37,420 nucleotides of DNA. It comes from a virus. The notes beneath the pieces are model-generated. The model worked only from the letters and a program-made list of their open reading frames with translations, did no database searches and was not told the DNA's origin. How positions within the stretch are numbered: the stretch's first letter is position 1; each line of letters starts with the position of its first letter. Positions 1 to 8,997 of this stretch are shown piece by piece. The translations under genes were made by a program, and so were the position numbers. The stretch spans positions 1 through 37,420 of IMG/VR virus record IMGVR_UViG_3300046744_000156; one strand, 5' to 3'.

Positions 1-167
1 GGAATGAAGTCAGCATCTGATGGGTCAGGTGTGTGACTTGTAGTTCCATATGCTGATGCAGTGTTTGTTCCATCTGTGCTTTCGCAACGCCAGTGAGCTA
101 CTGTTACTCCATCATCAGATGTGTTTCGCTCTAAGTTAGCGATAGACCATGTGTGTGTTGTTGGCAT
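1..167 (-). CDS. DUF7936-like small protein, N-terminal part (cut by window edge)
   Basis: The first 55 codons are present, opening MPTTHTWSIANLERNTSDDG and running into ...DPSDADFI before the window ends. The start ATG is at 167-165 and is preceded by AAGGAT. The pattern 'TWxIxNLERxxxDGxVxxAHWRxxxxDG' fits, from memory, the DUF7936 family of small phage proteins, whose function is unknown. The matching C-terminal part lies at 37301-37420, at the other end of the window. The gene sits 4 bases downstream of the tail fibre stop, in the late operon. Identification is by remembered pattern, not a search. Confidence 0.75.
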   Translation of the reverse strand, partial: MPTTHTWSIANLERNTSDDGVTVAHWRCESTDGTNTASAYGTTSHTPDPSDADFI

Positions 168-171
168 TTGG

Positions 172-2850
172 TTATCCTTCTAATGCTTCAACTCTTGTTT
201 TAAGAGATGCTATTTCTGTTAATGCTTCTTGTAGTGCGGCTGTGAGTAATGGCACTAACTTGCTTTGGTCTATGCCTTGGTAATCAGGGACACTACGAGT
301 ACCCATGACAGCTTCTGTCACTAAGACGCTCTCTGTTGTCTCAGGTGTAGCTTCTACTGCTTCAGTAAGTACAAGACCTTCATCATCATAAGTAGCTTCA
401 ACAGCTTCAACAGCAGGTGTTACAACGTCCTCATAGACTGCTGGAGTTACTTCGTACTCCTCATCCATCATAGCATCTTTAGTGCCAGTGATTGCTTCTG
501 GTATTACATCAGCAACTTCGTGAGCTAAGAAACCATCAACAGTTTTGTCAGCATCTGCGATGAAATTAAAGCGAGAAGGCTTGAGCTGTTTTAGACGTTC
601 TGTCGCACCTGACAGTTCTACTACGTTTTCCTTCAGTCGGTAGTCTGAAGATGTGAGATAAGCAGTCGCAGAACCATTTGTTGTGATTGCGCCCACAAGA
701 CCGTTGCCATTGTAAAATCGCACTTGATAGTTAGTGGTTGTTGCTGAACCAGCGGACGTGTATAGCTGGTCGGATGAAAACATAAATCCAGATTGTGTGG
801 CACTAGGCGTTGCAGTAGTACCCACAAACAAGTTGCCTGATGAGTTGATGCGCATACGTTCTGATAAAGTTGAACTGCTTGACCCATTTGCGTAAAATGC
901 TAAGTGACCTGCACTATCTCCCGATGATATATACCTTATACCAACAGCAGGATTTGCGTGTCCACCACCTAAAAATGTTATAATTCCATTATCTGTTCCT
1001 GATCCTTCAATTCTTAACTCAGGATTACCAGATGTGGTGCTTTTTAAATGTAGATTTGCACTTGGCGAACTAGTCCCAATACCAACTCGGCCTGACGTGT
1101 CTATAAATATATCATTTTCTCTTACACCGCCGGCTATACCAAGACCTGTAGATTGTACTTGTATTCCACCTGCTTTAGAAGCACCTGAGAAAAACTCTAC
1201 AGTAGTACCAGTACTACCGCTTCTCATAAATCTAGTTTTTGCACCATTCCCAGATACTTCTAGTAGTTGATTTGGCGAACTCGTACCAATCCCAACTCGG
1301 CCTGATGAGTCGATGCGCATCTTTTCGCTTAGTGTAACTGCTGAACCTGCACTACCTGATGCTTGTGAATACCAATGATGTACTCCACCTTCTTGACGAT
1401 AAGCACTAGACTCATCGGTAGTTATATTAGCATATGATCCTGTATCGGCGTCTATATAGATATTGTCAGTAACGAAGTTACCGAATATTCCTCCAGAGCT
1501 ACTTTTTTCTGATATATAAGAACCCTTTTCCCCTAGAAACAACTGTGACCAAGTAGCGTGAGCGTCTGTCGGGGGTGTTCTACCAATCCCAACGTTGCCT
1601 GATGAGTCTATTCGCATACGTTCTGAGGCATTAGTATGAAAAGACATTGAATTATTAATATTGCTATACTGAACACGACCTACATCTTCATCATCTGTGT
1701 CGCCAAATTCAAGATAAGCATAATTATTAGCCGCCGCTGTAAGGCGAAGTTGTGTTCCAGCAGTGGTACTTAAATGTAATAAAGTGTTTGGACTCGACGT
1801 CCCAATACCAACTTTGCCTGACCCATCAATCGCCATATCAACACGATTATCTGTAAAGTTATAGAACCCAAAATAACCAGAAGCATTGACAAATAGCCCG
1901 TAATCATCTGCCCCTACTGTATCAGTAAATCTTAATATTGGGTCTGTGCCAGAAAGATGAAGCATTGCACTAGGCGAACTCGTACCCAACCCAAGTCTTT
2001 CAGCACTCGCATCCCAGAAGAACTTAGCAGTTGTGCCTGTGTCCTCGTAGAAGCTGATGTCGCCTGTTGGCCCATCAATAATCATTCTGTTTATTTCGGT
2101 AGATGCGTCTTGACCTGTGAAATATATACTTCCGTAAGCAGTGTTATTTCGTGCAGATACAATAATTCGGTCTGAAACTTGTCTTACTTGTCCTCGTTGA
2201 TTTGTTCCGTCTGTATCAAAAAAGCTAATTGAAGGAGACGCATCATTGACTGTAATGTCCCCATCAACAGTCAAACCATCAGAAGTCACTGTGCCTGTTA
2301 CGTCAATACCTGTTGATGTTGTGGCTAGTTTGGTTGATGTGTTATGTTTTAACTCAACAGTGCCGCCAGTTCCAGTGTCAGTCATTAAAATGAACTCATT
2401 ACCACCAGCATCTGCCATTGAAATATTACTTGCATAAATAAGTAAATTACCACTTCCAGTTTCTTGAATAACGCTGTTATTTGTTGAGCTGGAATGGTAA
2501 ATCTGTAGGTCAGACCCAGCACCGAATATGGCTTTGTCGTTGTCACCGAATGTTACATTGCCAGTTACGTCTAAAGATGTAAGACTTCCAAGTGACGTAA
2601 TGTTAGTTTGCGCAGCAGTTGTTAATGTACCTGCAATATTTGTAAATGTGCCAGCCGCCGCAGATGCCCCGCCAATGACTGTACCATCAATTGTACCAGA
2701 GTTAATATCAATGCCCGTGACAGGTGTTGTCCCGTCTAGCAGGTTATCAATATTATCTAAGTTAGTGTTTATCTTTGTACCCCAAGTATCTTCAGACGCG
2801 CCAACTTCTGGCTTCACTAAGCTATATGTCGTTGTTGTAGTATCAGCCAT
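172..2850 (-). CDS. Tail fibre with S74 auto-processing chaperone domain
   Basis: An 892-residue tail fibre or spike. The N-terminus ([20 protein letters not shown]) is a common marine phage fibre opening. The middle is built of repeats centred on GIGTSSPxxxLHL, near residues 290, 350, 420, 520 and 590, often preceded by [10 protein letters not shown]. The last 158 residues form a Peptidase_S74 intramolecular chaperone beginning at SDYRLKENV. Ser735 and Lys740 match the known Ser/Lys self-cleavage pair of endosialidase-type chaperones, so the protein probably trimerises and then releases its C-terminus. A repetitive Glu/Val/Thr-rich insertion (about residues 800-850) splits the chaperone. The very end is a coiled coil ([20 protein letters not shown]). 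The start has AGGAG upstream. It should mediate host recognition. Confidence 0.93.
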   Translation of the reverse strand: MADTTTTTYSLVKPEVGASEDTWGTKINTNLDNIDNLLDGTTPVTGIDINSGTIDGTVIGGASAAAGTFTNIAGTLTTAAQTNITSLGSLTSLDVTGNVTFGDNDKAIFGAGSDLQIYHSSSTNNSVIQETGSGNLLIYASNISMADAGGNEFILMTDTGTGGTVELKHNTSTKLATTSTGIDVTGTVTSDGLTVDGDITVNDASPSISFFDTDGTNQRGQVRQVSDRIIVSARNNTAYGSIYFTGQDASTEINRMIIDGPTGDISFYEDTGTTAKFFWDASAERLGLGTSSPSAMLHLSGTDPILRFTDTVGADDYGLFVNASGYFGFYNFTDNRVDMAIDGSGKVGIGTSSPNTLLHLSTTAGTQLRLTAAANNYAYLEFGDTDDEDVGRVQYSNINNSMSFHTNASERMRIDSSGNVGIGRTPPTDAHATWSQLFLGEKGSYISEKSSSGGIFGNFVTDNIYIDADTGSYANITTDESSAYRQEGGVHHWYSQASGSAGSAVTLSEKMRIDSSGRVGIGTSSPNQLLEVSGNGAKTRFMRSGSTGTTVEFFSGASKAGGIQVQSTGLGIAGGVRENDIFIDTSGRVGIGTSSPSANLHLKSTTSGNPELRIEGSGTDNGIITFLGGGHANPAVGIRYISSGDSAGHLAFYANGSSSSTLSERMRINSSGNLFVGTTATPSATQSGFMFSSDQLYTSAGSATTTNYQVRFYNGNGLVGAITTNGSATAYLTSSDYRLKENVVELSGATERLKQLKPSRFNFIADADKTVDGFLAHEVADVIPEAITGTKDAMMDEEYEVTPAVYEDVVTPAVEAVEATYDDEGLVLTEAVEATPETTESVLVTEAVMGTRSVPDYQGIDQSKLVPLLTAALQEALTEIASLKTRVEALEG

Positions 2851-2859
2851 GTTAATCTC

Positions 2860-3579
2860 CTATGCGGCGTTAGCCCAAGTTTCACTGGTTGCCGATGCAG
2901 TTGTCCATTCCTTCGATGTCGGGGGAGTGGCAGACCAATCATCGGCTGCGTTAGACACATCTTGCCACGTTTCAGGTGTCTTTTCAAGTGGTGTCCATGT
3001 TTCAGGTGTATTTTCTTCTATTTCCCACTTTTCAATTGCTCGGCATGTCGTAGACAATGCCGTTGCAATTGATGATGCGGAGAATTGTACCCGGTTAACT
3101 GTAGCAGTTGTGCTTAATGCTGTATTAATTTGCGATGCACTGCTAAACACAACCACTGCGTTTGATGTTGTGCTAGATGATGGTGTTACATTTGATATTG
3201 CATCTCTTACACGCACCATGTCTGAGCTGGTTGTGGATGTTGTTGCAATTATACTGCTTGAATTGCGTGTTCTTGCACCTACGGCAGACGTGGATGAGCT
3301 GGCGGATATTGCTGATGCAACTTCACGTACACGCTCGGCAGTACCAGATGTTGTTGATGATGTTGTGCTACTTGCAGATGCTTCGCGTACTCTTTGCGCT
3401 TGCGTAGCTGTAGTGGACACTGTGATTATGTCAGATGCGCTTAACCTAACACGCACTGAAGCCGCAGCAGTTGACGTAACTGTAACAATTGCGCCAGCGC
3501 CTTCCGTGACAAAGCCATCTAGCCCAAAATTATATGAGCCATATGTGCTTCGTCCATATCCACTACGATATTCAGCCAT
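2860..3579 (-). CDS. Tail protein made of seven 20-residue repeats
   Basis: A 239-residue protein. After a Gly/Tyr/Ser-rich start (MAEYRSGYGRSTYGSYNFG), residues about 32-171 divide exactly into seven 20-residue units. Each has a Ser/Thr-rich first half and a VR(V/E)-type second half, for example ITVSTTATQAQRVREASASS. The C-terminus (about 185-239) has short Trp-containing repeats (PETWTPLE, PETWQDVS, SKEWTTAS, SETWANAA). The regular period suggests a beta-solenoid or fibrous shaft. It lies between a tail protein and the tail fibre in the late operon, and its start overlaps the preceding stop by one base (TAATG). Virion structural function is inferred from composition and place; no enzyme motif is visible. 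Confidence 0.8.
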   Translation of the reverse strand: MAEYRSGYGRSTYGSYNFGLDGFVTEGAGAIVTVTSTAAASVRVRLSASDIITVSTTATQAQRVREASASSTTSSTTSGTAERVREVASAISASSSTSAVGARTRNSSSIIATTSTTSSDMVRVRDAISNVTPSSSTTSNAVVVFSSASQINTALSTTATVNRVQFSASSIATALSTTCRAIEKWEIEENTPETWTPLEKTPETWQDVSNAADDWSATPPTSKEWTTASATSETWANAA

Positions 3580-3959
3580 TAGTCTAGGGTAATATCAAGA
3601 TCGCCTGATGGTAAGCGGAAAACATCACCTGTATCAATTGTTTTGCTTGTCGTTAATGCAGCGTAAGCAATTAAATTGCCGCCAGATGCAGCATCAAACA
3701 CGCCTACGTGTGTAACTGTGCCAAATGATGCTGTGGCTGTGTCCCACTCGATAGCTGCGTTATTTGACGCTGTATTTCCTGAAACTGTGAATGTTACAGC
3801 TTTACGACCATATCCACCGCCAGATACTTCTGTGCCACCGCCTGTATCACTTGGGGCTGATGTGTATAATGCTATGTGCCACGCTGTGGGGCGTGTTGCG
3901 CTACCTGTAGTAAACACCCACGTTAGAACTGTTGTCTCGAATGTATTAGAAAAACTCAT
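3579..3959 (-). CDS. Small tail protein, Gp80-like family
   Basis: A 126-residue protein with the pattern WHIALYTSAPSDTGGGTEVSG, then YGRKAVTF, then 'THVGVFDAASGGNLIAYAAL' and a closing DVFRLPSGDLDITLD. This order is typical of a widespread family of small phage tail proteins, remembered as Gp80/phage tail fibre-like beta-rich proteins. It is probably a tail-tip or fibre-attachment component. It lies directly between the adaptor gene and the repeat-built tail protein. Family membership is from pattern memory; the exact virion position is not known. Confidence 0.75.
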   Translation of the reverse strand: MSFSNTFETTVLTWVFTTGSATRPTAWHIALYTSAPSDTGGGTEVSGGGYGRKAVTFTVSGNTASNNAAIEWDTATASFGTVTHVGVFDAASGGNLIAYAALTTSKTIDTGDVFRLPSGDLDITLD

Positions 3960-3960
3960 T

Positions 3961-4581
3961 TTAATATGCCCTTATTTTCATACGGCGTCCAGAACCGCCA
4001 AATTTAGCTTTTTCACTTGCTTGATTTATAGCATCAATTGCATTTTGGTACAAAGCTGCCCATACTTGTATTCTAGCATCATCTTTTAGGTATGGCGCAG
4101 AATGTATGAGTGAACCATACAAATATGCGTCGGGGTAATGCTCTAATATCCAGTTTGACGTGTTACTATCAGATAATGCGTCTGTTTTAGCAAAATAATA
4201 CAATTCTGACGTGTATGTGCCATCTGGAACTGGATAAACCTCTAATTCACCTGCTGTAACCGCGTAATATGCTGGTTGCCCGCTTGTGTTTAGGTTTCTA
4301 AACTTACGATCAAGCATTTCTGCTTGCGAAATTAGCTCAAGTGGGCGTGTATCTCCGCTTGTAATGTAAAATCGTATAACTTCAAGCATATCTGCGGGTA
4401 TTGCGCTATATTGCGTATCAATCTCGGCTGTGCTTCGCTTTTCTTGCCGCCAATGACGGATTTGCCTGTTTAAATCTGCTTCTGCGAGTGAGACAAACGT
4501 GGAAGACACAGATGTTAGGTCATCTCGGTTAAGAAAATCTGCAATATTTGTCTTTAATTCTGCATATGTTGTAATTGGCAT
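3961..4581 (-). CDS. Head-tail adaptor protein (SU10-type)
   Basis: A 206-residue protein opening MPITTYAELKTNIADFLNRDDL and continuing with FVSLAEADLNRQIRHW. The middle has 'LELISQAEMLDRKF' and 'AYYAVTAGELEVYPVPDGTYTSELYYFAK', and the end has 'LYGSLIHSAPYLKDDARIQVW'. This is the characteristic pattern of podovirus adaptor proteins of the SU10 type, which form a ring under the portal and receive the tail. Its length fits the family. It lies far from the portal gene on the map, although the two are transcribed in the same direction. The major capsid protein in this window is also SU10-like, which supports the call. Confidence 0.85.
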   Translation of the reverse strand: MPITTYAELKTNIADFLNRDDLTSVSSTFVSLAEADLNRQIRHWRQEKRSTAEIDTQYSAIPADMLEVIRFYITSGDTRPLELISQAEMLDRKFRNLNTSGQPAYYAVTAGELEVYPVPDGTYTSELYYFAKTDALSDSNTSNWILEHYPDAYLYGSLIHSAPYLKDDARIQVWAALYQNAIDAINQASEKAKFGGSGRRMKIRAY

Positions 4582-4618
4582 TAGTTAACTCTCAGTTTAT
4601 TTCTGTATAACATATTTA

Positions 4619-6358
4619 TTAGCGAGATAGTAGCCCACGCTCTAACTCTTGTTGTTTTTTATATTCTTGCATAGCAGCCAATACACCCGGTGCTAATAAT
4701 CCAGCAGCAGTTAAATTTTTTAAATGTTTAAATTCTGGATCAAAGCGAGCAAATTGAGAGCGTACTAAATTAGGGGATAATCTAACATCTACATTTGAAG
4801 GATTTGATAAATCTTTCATATACTGCCTTTGTAAATCTCGCTCTTGTTCCTTTGTGTAACCTATGTTTTTAAATTGACTAGAATTAATTCCCGGGCCTGT
4901 GTCTTTTATATTTTTAAACTGAACACCACTTCGCCCTTCTTTTCTAGCAGCATTTTCAATTTCTCTTGTTGAAATTTTTTGACCTTCCGCCCAATCAAGC
5001 CAACTTTGAACAGAAGGGTCTTTTATATCACTTATATTCATCTTATGCCAATCTGCACCAGCACCCTCAACAATTGTGTCGCCAAATTTACTTCCAAGGC
5101 GCAAAGGATAAATTTGACCATCACTAATACCTCTTGCATAAGTGCTTGCTAAAGTTGGATTATCCGTCGAAAAAACATTTCCTTCAAATCCTTTTATATC
5201 CGCGTTTGTTCCATGAAACCCTTTTCTTGGGTTCATTTGATCTGCACGCGCCATCCTTGATGATACGTCCATTGGTATTGGCGTGTTTTTAAACATATAC
5301 TGATCGTCAGCCGCATCCATCATTTTTTCAGTTACATCGCGAGCATTACCCGATGCGCGCATTTCTAAAACCTTTTTAGCCATTGCTTCGGCTTCATTTC
5401 GGGGCGCAGGTAAAGATGGGGTAACAGTATTGCCCTTATCAGGAAAATAACCAAACTCATTTACATCATCGCCAGCAAAATAAAGGTCTTTTACTTTTAC
5501 CTTTTGAGATATTACTTTACCCGCGCCATCACCTCTTGGGCCATAACCTTCAGCGCCATGTAACTTTGCATATGTAGGGCTTAAAGTTACAAAATCACCT
5601 TCATTTATAGAGGTTATACTATCTTCATTTGGGACTGCTCTATACATTGTAACTTCTGCATCAGGGCTGCCCTTTGCTTTAATAATTGCGCTATAACTTT
5701 CTTTATTAGCCATTCCATATTCATCACCACTAAATCTTGGCCCGGGTGCGTAATATTTTGCTCCATTAGGCCCATAAAATTCGCTTGGATAGCCGCCACT
5801 TTCTCCAGTGACAGATTTAGTTATATCATCAAGGCGTACCGGGTTTTCACTTTGTGGGCCTCTTGGCTGATGTCCACCCCTGTAGGATGTATCAACAGTT
5901 TGAGATACCTCGTTCGGATCATACCCAAATTTTTGTATATTTGCTTCGCGGCGTAATTCTGCTGCTGTTGGCTTCACATAGCCTTCAGGGTTTGCATTTT
6001 GCTTTAGCCTAATATTACCACCAGACATGCCCAGCGCGTTAGGGTCAACTTCAATCCGTTTGGCTGTATCAAGTAATCCCCTTGCGCCCTTCTTAATGCC
6101 AGCAGCCATTGCGTCACCAAGTCCGGGAACTAAGCCAACTAGAGCTGCGCCGCCTAGAGCTGCCACCAGTGCATAATTAGGGTCTGGCTTTTGCAGTTCG
6201 TCGTAAACTTCTTTGGCTGCCATAGCGTCACCAATAATAGGCGTGGCTTCAGCTACAAATCTTGCGGCGTCCATTGGGGTAAAGCTCATTGGCTCTACTG
6301 CAAGTCTCTGCCCTTCTTGGGCGTAGCCTGCATAATTATTTTGATCTAGTAAGCCCAT
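4619..6358 (-). CDS. Virion-associated protein with two ADP-ribosyltransferase-like domains
   Basis: A 579-residue multidomain protein. Residues about 60-90 are a Gly/Ala-rich hydrophobic stretch (YALVAALGGAALVGLVPGLG). A first ART-like domain spans about 155-310: YRAVP (Arg240), GDFVTLSPTYAKLHG (Ser260) and DVNEFGYFP (Glu301) resemble the R-S-E triad. A second spans about 378-500: GFHGT (His382), VFSTDNPTLASTYA (Tyr407) and GVQFKNIKDTG resemble an H-Y-x type ART, as in polyvalent phage proteins. The C-terminus is a hydrophobic tail (TAAGLLAPGVLAAMQ). The stop overlaps no gene; the start overlaps the upstream stop by one base. ARTs of other phages (T4 Alt, for example) are injected and modify host proteins. 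Delivery with the virion is inferred from the structural neighbourhood. Confidence 0.75.
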   Translation of the reverse strand: MGLLDQNNYAGYAQEGQRLAVEPMSFTPMDAARFVAEATPIIGDAMAAKEVYDELQKPDPNYALVAALGGAALVGLVPGLGDAMAAGIKKGARGLLDTAKRIEVDPNALGMSGGNIRLKQNANPEGYVKPTAAELRREANIQKFGYDPNEVSQTVDTSYRGGHQPRGPQSENPVRLDDITKSVTGESGGYPSEFYGPNGAKYYAPGPRFSGDEYGMANKESYSAIIKAKGSPDAEVTMYRAVPNEDSITSINEGDFVTLSPTYAKLHGAEGYGPRGDGAGKVISQKVKVKDLYFAGDDVNEFGYFPDKGNTVTPSLPAPRNEAEAMAKKVLEMRASGNARDVTEKMMDAADDQYMFKNTPIPMDVSSRMARADQMNPRKGFHGTNADIKGFEGNVFSTDNPTLASTYARGISDGQIYPLRLGSKFGDTIVEGAGADWHKMNISDIKDPSVQSWLDWAEGQKISTREIENAARKEGRSGVQFKNIKDTGPGINSSQFKNIGYTKEQERDLQRQYMKDLSNPSNVDVRLSPNLVRSQFARFDPEFKHLKNLTAAGLLAPGVLAAMQEYKKQQELERGLLSR

Positions 6359-6876
6359 TATAGATTTAAGTTTTGCTGTTTAGATAAATCAAATACTTTG
6401 CGCATCATCTCCATGTCACCCATGTATTTACCAAACAATGGGTCATCCTTGTATTTTTCTACAAAGTTAAAGAACTCTTGCTCGTCGCTTACGTCAGGCA
6501 TCGTAGTTTGTATAATAGGACTATCTGGCTGTACGCCGTATAATAAGCTGTAAACATCACTGCTTGGCACTTGCACGTCTTTATTTAGCAATCCAAATTT
6601 TTTCGCTGCTTTATCAGGCGCTTCAGTCATTTTTGACAGTAAGCCATCTTTAATTGGGTCATTGCCAGCAAAGTTAGCTTGGCCTAGCGTGCCGTAATAT
6701 GTTTTATCGCCAATGTTTTCTACAGGCTTACCGCCAGTTGTCATAAGCGAGCCGTTGACATATTCCATCTCGTCGCCCGGTGTTAAGACATTAGCTAGAA
6801 ACTCAGTAATGCTATTCCTGTCACTTGCGCCTTTATCTAGCGAGTTAAGAAAGCTTAAAAATTTATTTTGTGCCAT
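6358..6876 (-). CDS. Conserved-looking hypothetical protein upstream of the ART gene
   Basis: A 172-residue soluble protein that I do not recognise. It is mixed in composition, with an N-terminal helix (MAQNKFLSFLNSLDKGASD), a Gly/Pro-rich centre (TPGDEMEYVNGSLMTTGGKP) and a helical C-terminus (FFNFVEKYKDDPLFGKYMGD). There is no signal peptide or membrane segment. Its stop shares one base with the start of the 579-residue ART protein (TAATG), so the two are translationally coupled and may act together, for example as partner, chaperone or co-ejected protein. That pairing is inference from spacing alone. Confidence 0.75.
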   Translation of the reverse strand: MAQNKFLSFLNSLDKGASDRNSITEFLANVLTPGDEMEYVNGSLMTTGGKPVENIGDKTYYGTLGQANFAGNDPIKDGLLSKMTEAPDKAAKKFGLLNKDVQVPSSDVYSLLYGVQPDSPIIQTTMPDVSDEQEFFNFVEKYKDDPLFGKYMGDMEMMRKVFDLSKQQNLNL

Positions 6877-6911
6877 AATTATAGCCTATGCGTTGTATTT
6901 TTTACAAACTA

Positions 6912-7100
6912 TCACAATTTTTCCATATTAGCTAGTACAACACGCATTCTATCTGATAGCTTCCACGTTCCAGCACGCCACCGAGCAGCAAATTGTGCAT
7001 CTTCCAACGATAGGCCTCGGCTCATATAATTTTTAATCCACTTGTTCATCATTAAATTTTTCATCTTAGGTGACAAATTGTCGAATTTTTTTTTATTCAT
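6912..7100 (-). CDS. Small basic protein coupled to terminase
   Basis: A 62-residue basic protein (MNKKKFDNLSPKMKNLMMNKWIKNYMSRG...) with a predicted helical core and many Lys/Arg/Met. Its ATG overlaps the large terminase stop (ATGA), so it is translated as part of the packaging operon. Function is unknown. Small basic proteins beside terminases could bind DNA, but no motif proves this here. A poly-A-like Lys codon stretch follows the start. Confidence 0.7.
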   Translation of the reverse strand: MNKKKFDNLSPKMKNLMMNKWIKNYMSRGLSLEDAQFAARWRAGTWKLSDRMRVVLANMEKL

Positions 7101-8494
7101 GCAATGCCTTTGAGATTGCGCTTGATAGACCTATTCCAGCTCATGCTTGCGCCAGACAATGCTGTGGCTGCGTCTGATGCCATAGTCAAACATAATGCGT
7201 CAGCCAAGTCAGGCGATTTTAGCCCACGCTTGCGCATCGCGTCCTTACTCTCAGCTTTCATCTTGCCTGCGCTGGTAAATGCGTATCGTATGCCAGTTAG
7301 CTCGGCTAAGAGCTGATCATTTTTTGGCAGTTTGCAGGATCTATCTTCCAGCCACGCTTTTGTCTTAAACCACAACTCGCTGCGCAGGTTCATGTAAGTC
7401 TTGCCCATAGCAGGCGCTTCCCCAACATTAATTCCACGCACTGGAGCGCCCAGCTCACGCAGCCTATCAACTACACCGCCGCCAACACCGATACTATCCA
7501 CAAGTATCTCGTTTGGGCGCAGGCTTGGCGATAAGTTATCATATTCAGCCATGACACGACCCACAGTCTGCATTAAGTCTAATCCTTGCCACGCTTCAAT
7601 ATCCGTCACGACATTGCCATATCTTTTGCATAGCGCAGTCTTATCTGTGCCAAACCTTGCGACGTCCAAGCCCCATATTGGCCTAATGTCAGGCGTAATT
7701 TCAATGTCACGATGTATTGCACTTTCGGCAAGGTGAAACGGAATGATCGTATCGTCGTCTGCTAATGGGAACTCGCCAAGCACACGTATGCGGAATGCAT
7801 TTGATTCTTCGCCATATCTCTCACGCATCTCCTCGACAAACTCTGTCGATACAAGCGGGCTATCGACGCACGACCATCTGCGCGTCCACCAGCTCTTAGA
7901 CATGCGTGTTTGGCTCTCGTAAAATGTGCCTGATGAACGTGTGGGGTTAGATAAAAGCAACGTGGTTGCGCTGTGACCTGACATTGAGCCGGCAGCAGCT
8001 TCAAAAACTTTCTCAGGCACACCAGACGCCTCATCTACCACCAATAAAACATTCTCAGAGTGAACGCCTGCTAGTGCCTCTGGCGTTTCTGCGCGTGACG
8101 TTCTGGCTGATATGAAAGCCTCGGACGCTGCCGACGTTAGCTCGACGCGGTCTGATTTGGTGGTTAGCAATTGCTGTAGGTGGGGTGGCAGCTCGTTAAT
8201 CCAGCGTTTTAGCTCGGCAAACAATGCGTCAAACAATTGGCTGGACGTGGGGGCTGTGACGACGACCTTATTTGGGAAACGCAGTAGGAGAAACCAGAGC
8301 ATAGCCCAAGACGCTGACGTTGACTTCCCTGTACCATGCCCAGACCTGACGGACATTTTACGCTCGCCAGATGCTATGGCATTCAGGAACTCTTCCTGAT
8401 AATCGTATGGCGTAGCGCCCAGCACCTCTTTGACAAATAACACTGGATCGTCCCGATAGCGTAAGACAAACTCTTGTAATGGATTGTCACTCAT
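7097..8494 (-). CDS. terL: Terminase large subunit (ATPase and nuclease)
   Basis: The motor that translocates and cuts phage DNA at the portal. With the chosen start it has 465 residues. The ATPase half shows Walker A SGHGTGKS (51-58), a Walker B stretch NVLLVVDEASG (Asp154, Glu155) and a coupling motif SNPTR near 182. The nuclease half shows GLDVARFGTDKTA (Asp277), LVDSIGVGGG (Asp333) and KSPDLADAL (Asp429, Asp432), the acidic residues expected for an RNase H-like nuclease. The ATG at 8494 is preferred over one 48 bases upstream because GAGG lies 9 bases before it and it overlaps the small-subunit stop by only 8 bases. The gene appears intact. Confidence 0.96.
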   Translation of the reverse strand: MSDNPLQEFVLRYRDDPVLFVKEVLGATPYDYQEEFLNAIASGERKMSVRSGHGTGKSTSASWAMLWFLLLRFPNKVVVTAPTSSQLFDALFAELKRWINELPPHLQQLLTTKSDRVELTSAASEAFISARTSRAETPEALAGVHSENVLLVVDEASGVPEKVFEAAAGSMSGHSATTLLLSNPTRSSGTFYESQTRMSKSWWTRRWSCVDSPLVSTEFVEEMRERYGEESNAFRIRVLGEFPLADDDTIIPFHLAESAIHRDIEITPDIRPIWGLDVARFGTDKTALCKRYGNVVTDIEAWQGLDLMQTVGRVMAEYDNLSPSLRPNEILVDSIGVGGGVVDRLRELGAPVRGINVGEAPAMGKTYMNLRSELWFKTKAWLEDRSCKLPKNDQLLAELTGIRYAFTSAGKMKAESKDAMRKRGLKSPDLADALCLTMASDAATALSGASMSWNRSIKRNLKGIA

Positions 8495-8987
8495 CGGATA
8501 CATCCTCGTAATCTGCGTCAATCGTCTTTGCCTCACGCTCACGATCCTCGCGGTCTATTGCCGCCAAATCGGAATTGACTTTGCGTAGAGCGTCTAAATG
8601 CATGTCACCCACAGATATAGTCACGTTTGTCTGGGGTCTATTCCCGTATCGCTCTTGGTTGTACGAGCCTGCCATGAATTTACGCCACTGCACCTTCTCG
8701 CGCGTGGCGGCTATTTCACTACTTGTCGAACCGCCATCCAAATCATCTACCATTGTTAGGCCTTGTTCTACGAGTGCATCCGCTGCCTCTTGACGGGCTT
8801 TGGCTAGGGCGTTGCCATACTCAGGGATAGTCTTGAGGGATGTGCTAAGATACTGCCGGGAGCAATCATATTCTTTTGCAAGGGCTGTGAGGGTATTGCC
8901 AGAGGCGATCTGCTCAAACAAGTATTCAGCACCGCCTTTGCTTAGTACATCAGCAAGTATTCTTCTGCGTAACGCTTTGCCTGCCAT
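8487..8987 (-). CDS. terS: Terminase small subunit
   Basis: A 166-residue DNA-recognition subunit starting MAGKALRRRILADVLSKGGA. An N-terminal helix-turn-helix-like region (FEQIASGNTLTALAKEYDCS then RQYLSTSLKTIPEYGNALAKAR) is followed by helical segments. Then comes 'VQWRKFMAGSYNQERYGNRP', typical of small terminases that recognise packaging sites, and an acidic tail. The start at 8987 has AGGAG 8 bases upstream; an open frame extends further upstream but overlaps the preceding endonuclease gene. Its position immediately before terL supports the call. Confidence 0.9.
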   Translation of the reverse strand: MAGKALRRRILADVLSKGGAEYLFEQIASGNTLTALAKEYDCSRQYLSTSLKTIPEYGNALAKARQEAADALVEQGLTMVDDLDGGSTSSEIAATREKVQWRKFMAGSYNQERYGNRPQTNVTISVGDMHLDALRKVNSDLAAIDREDREREAKTIDADYEDVSDE

Positions 8988-8997
8988 TGGTGTTCTC

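Noticed and set aside
2528-3592. A 354-codon open frame on the plus strand
   Set aside because: It lies wholly opposite the tail fibre and the repeat-built tail protein, has no ribosome site or family pattern, and reads the Ser/Thr/Val codon bias of those genes backwards.
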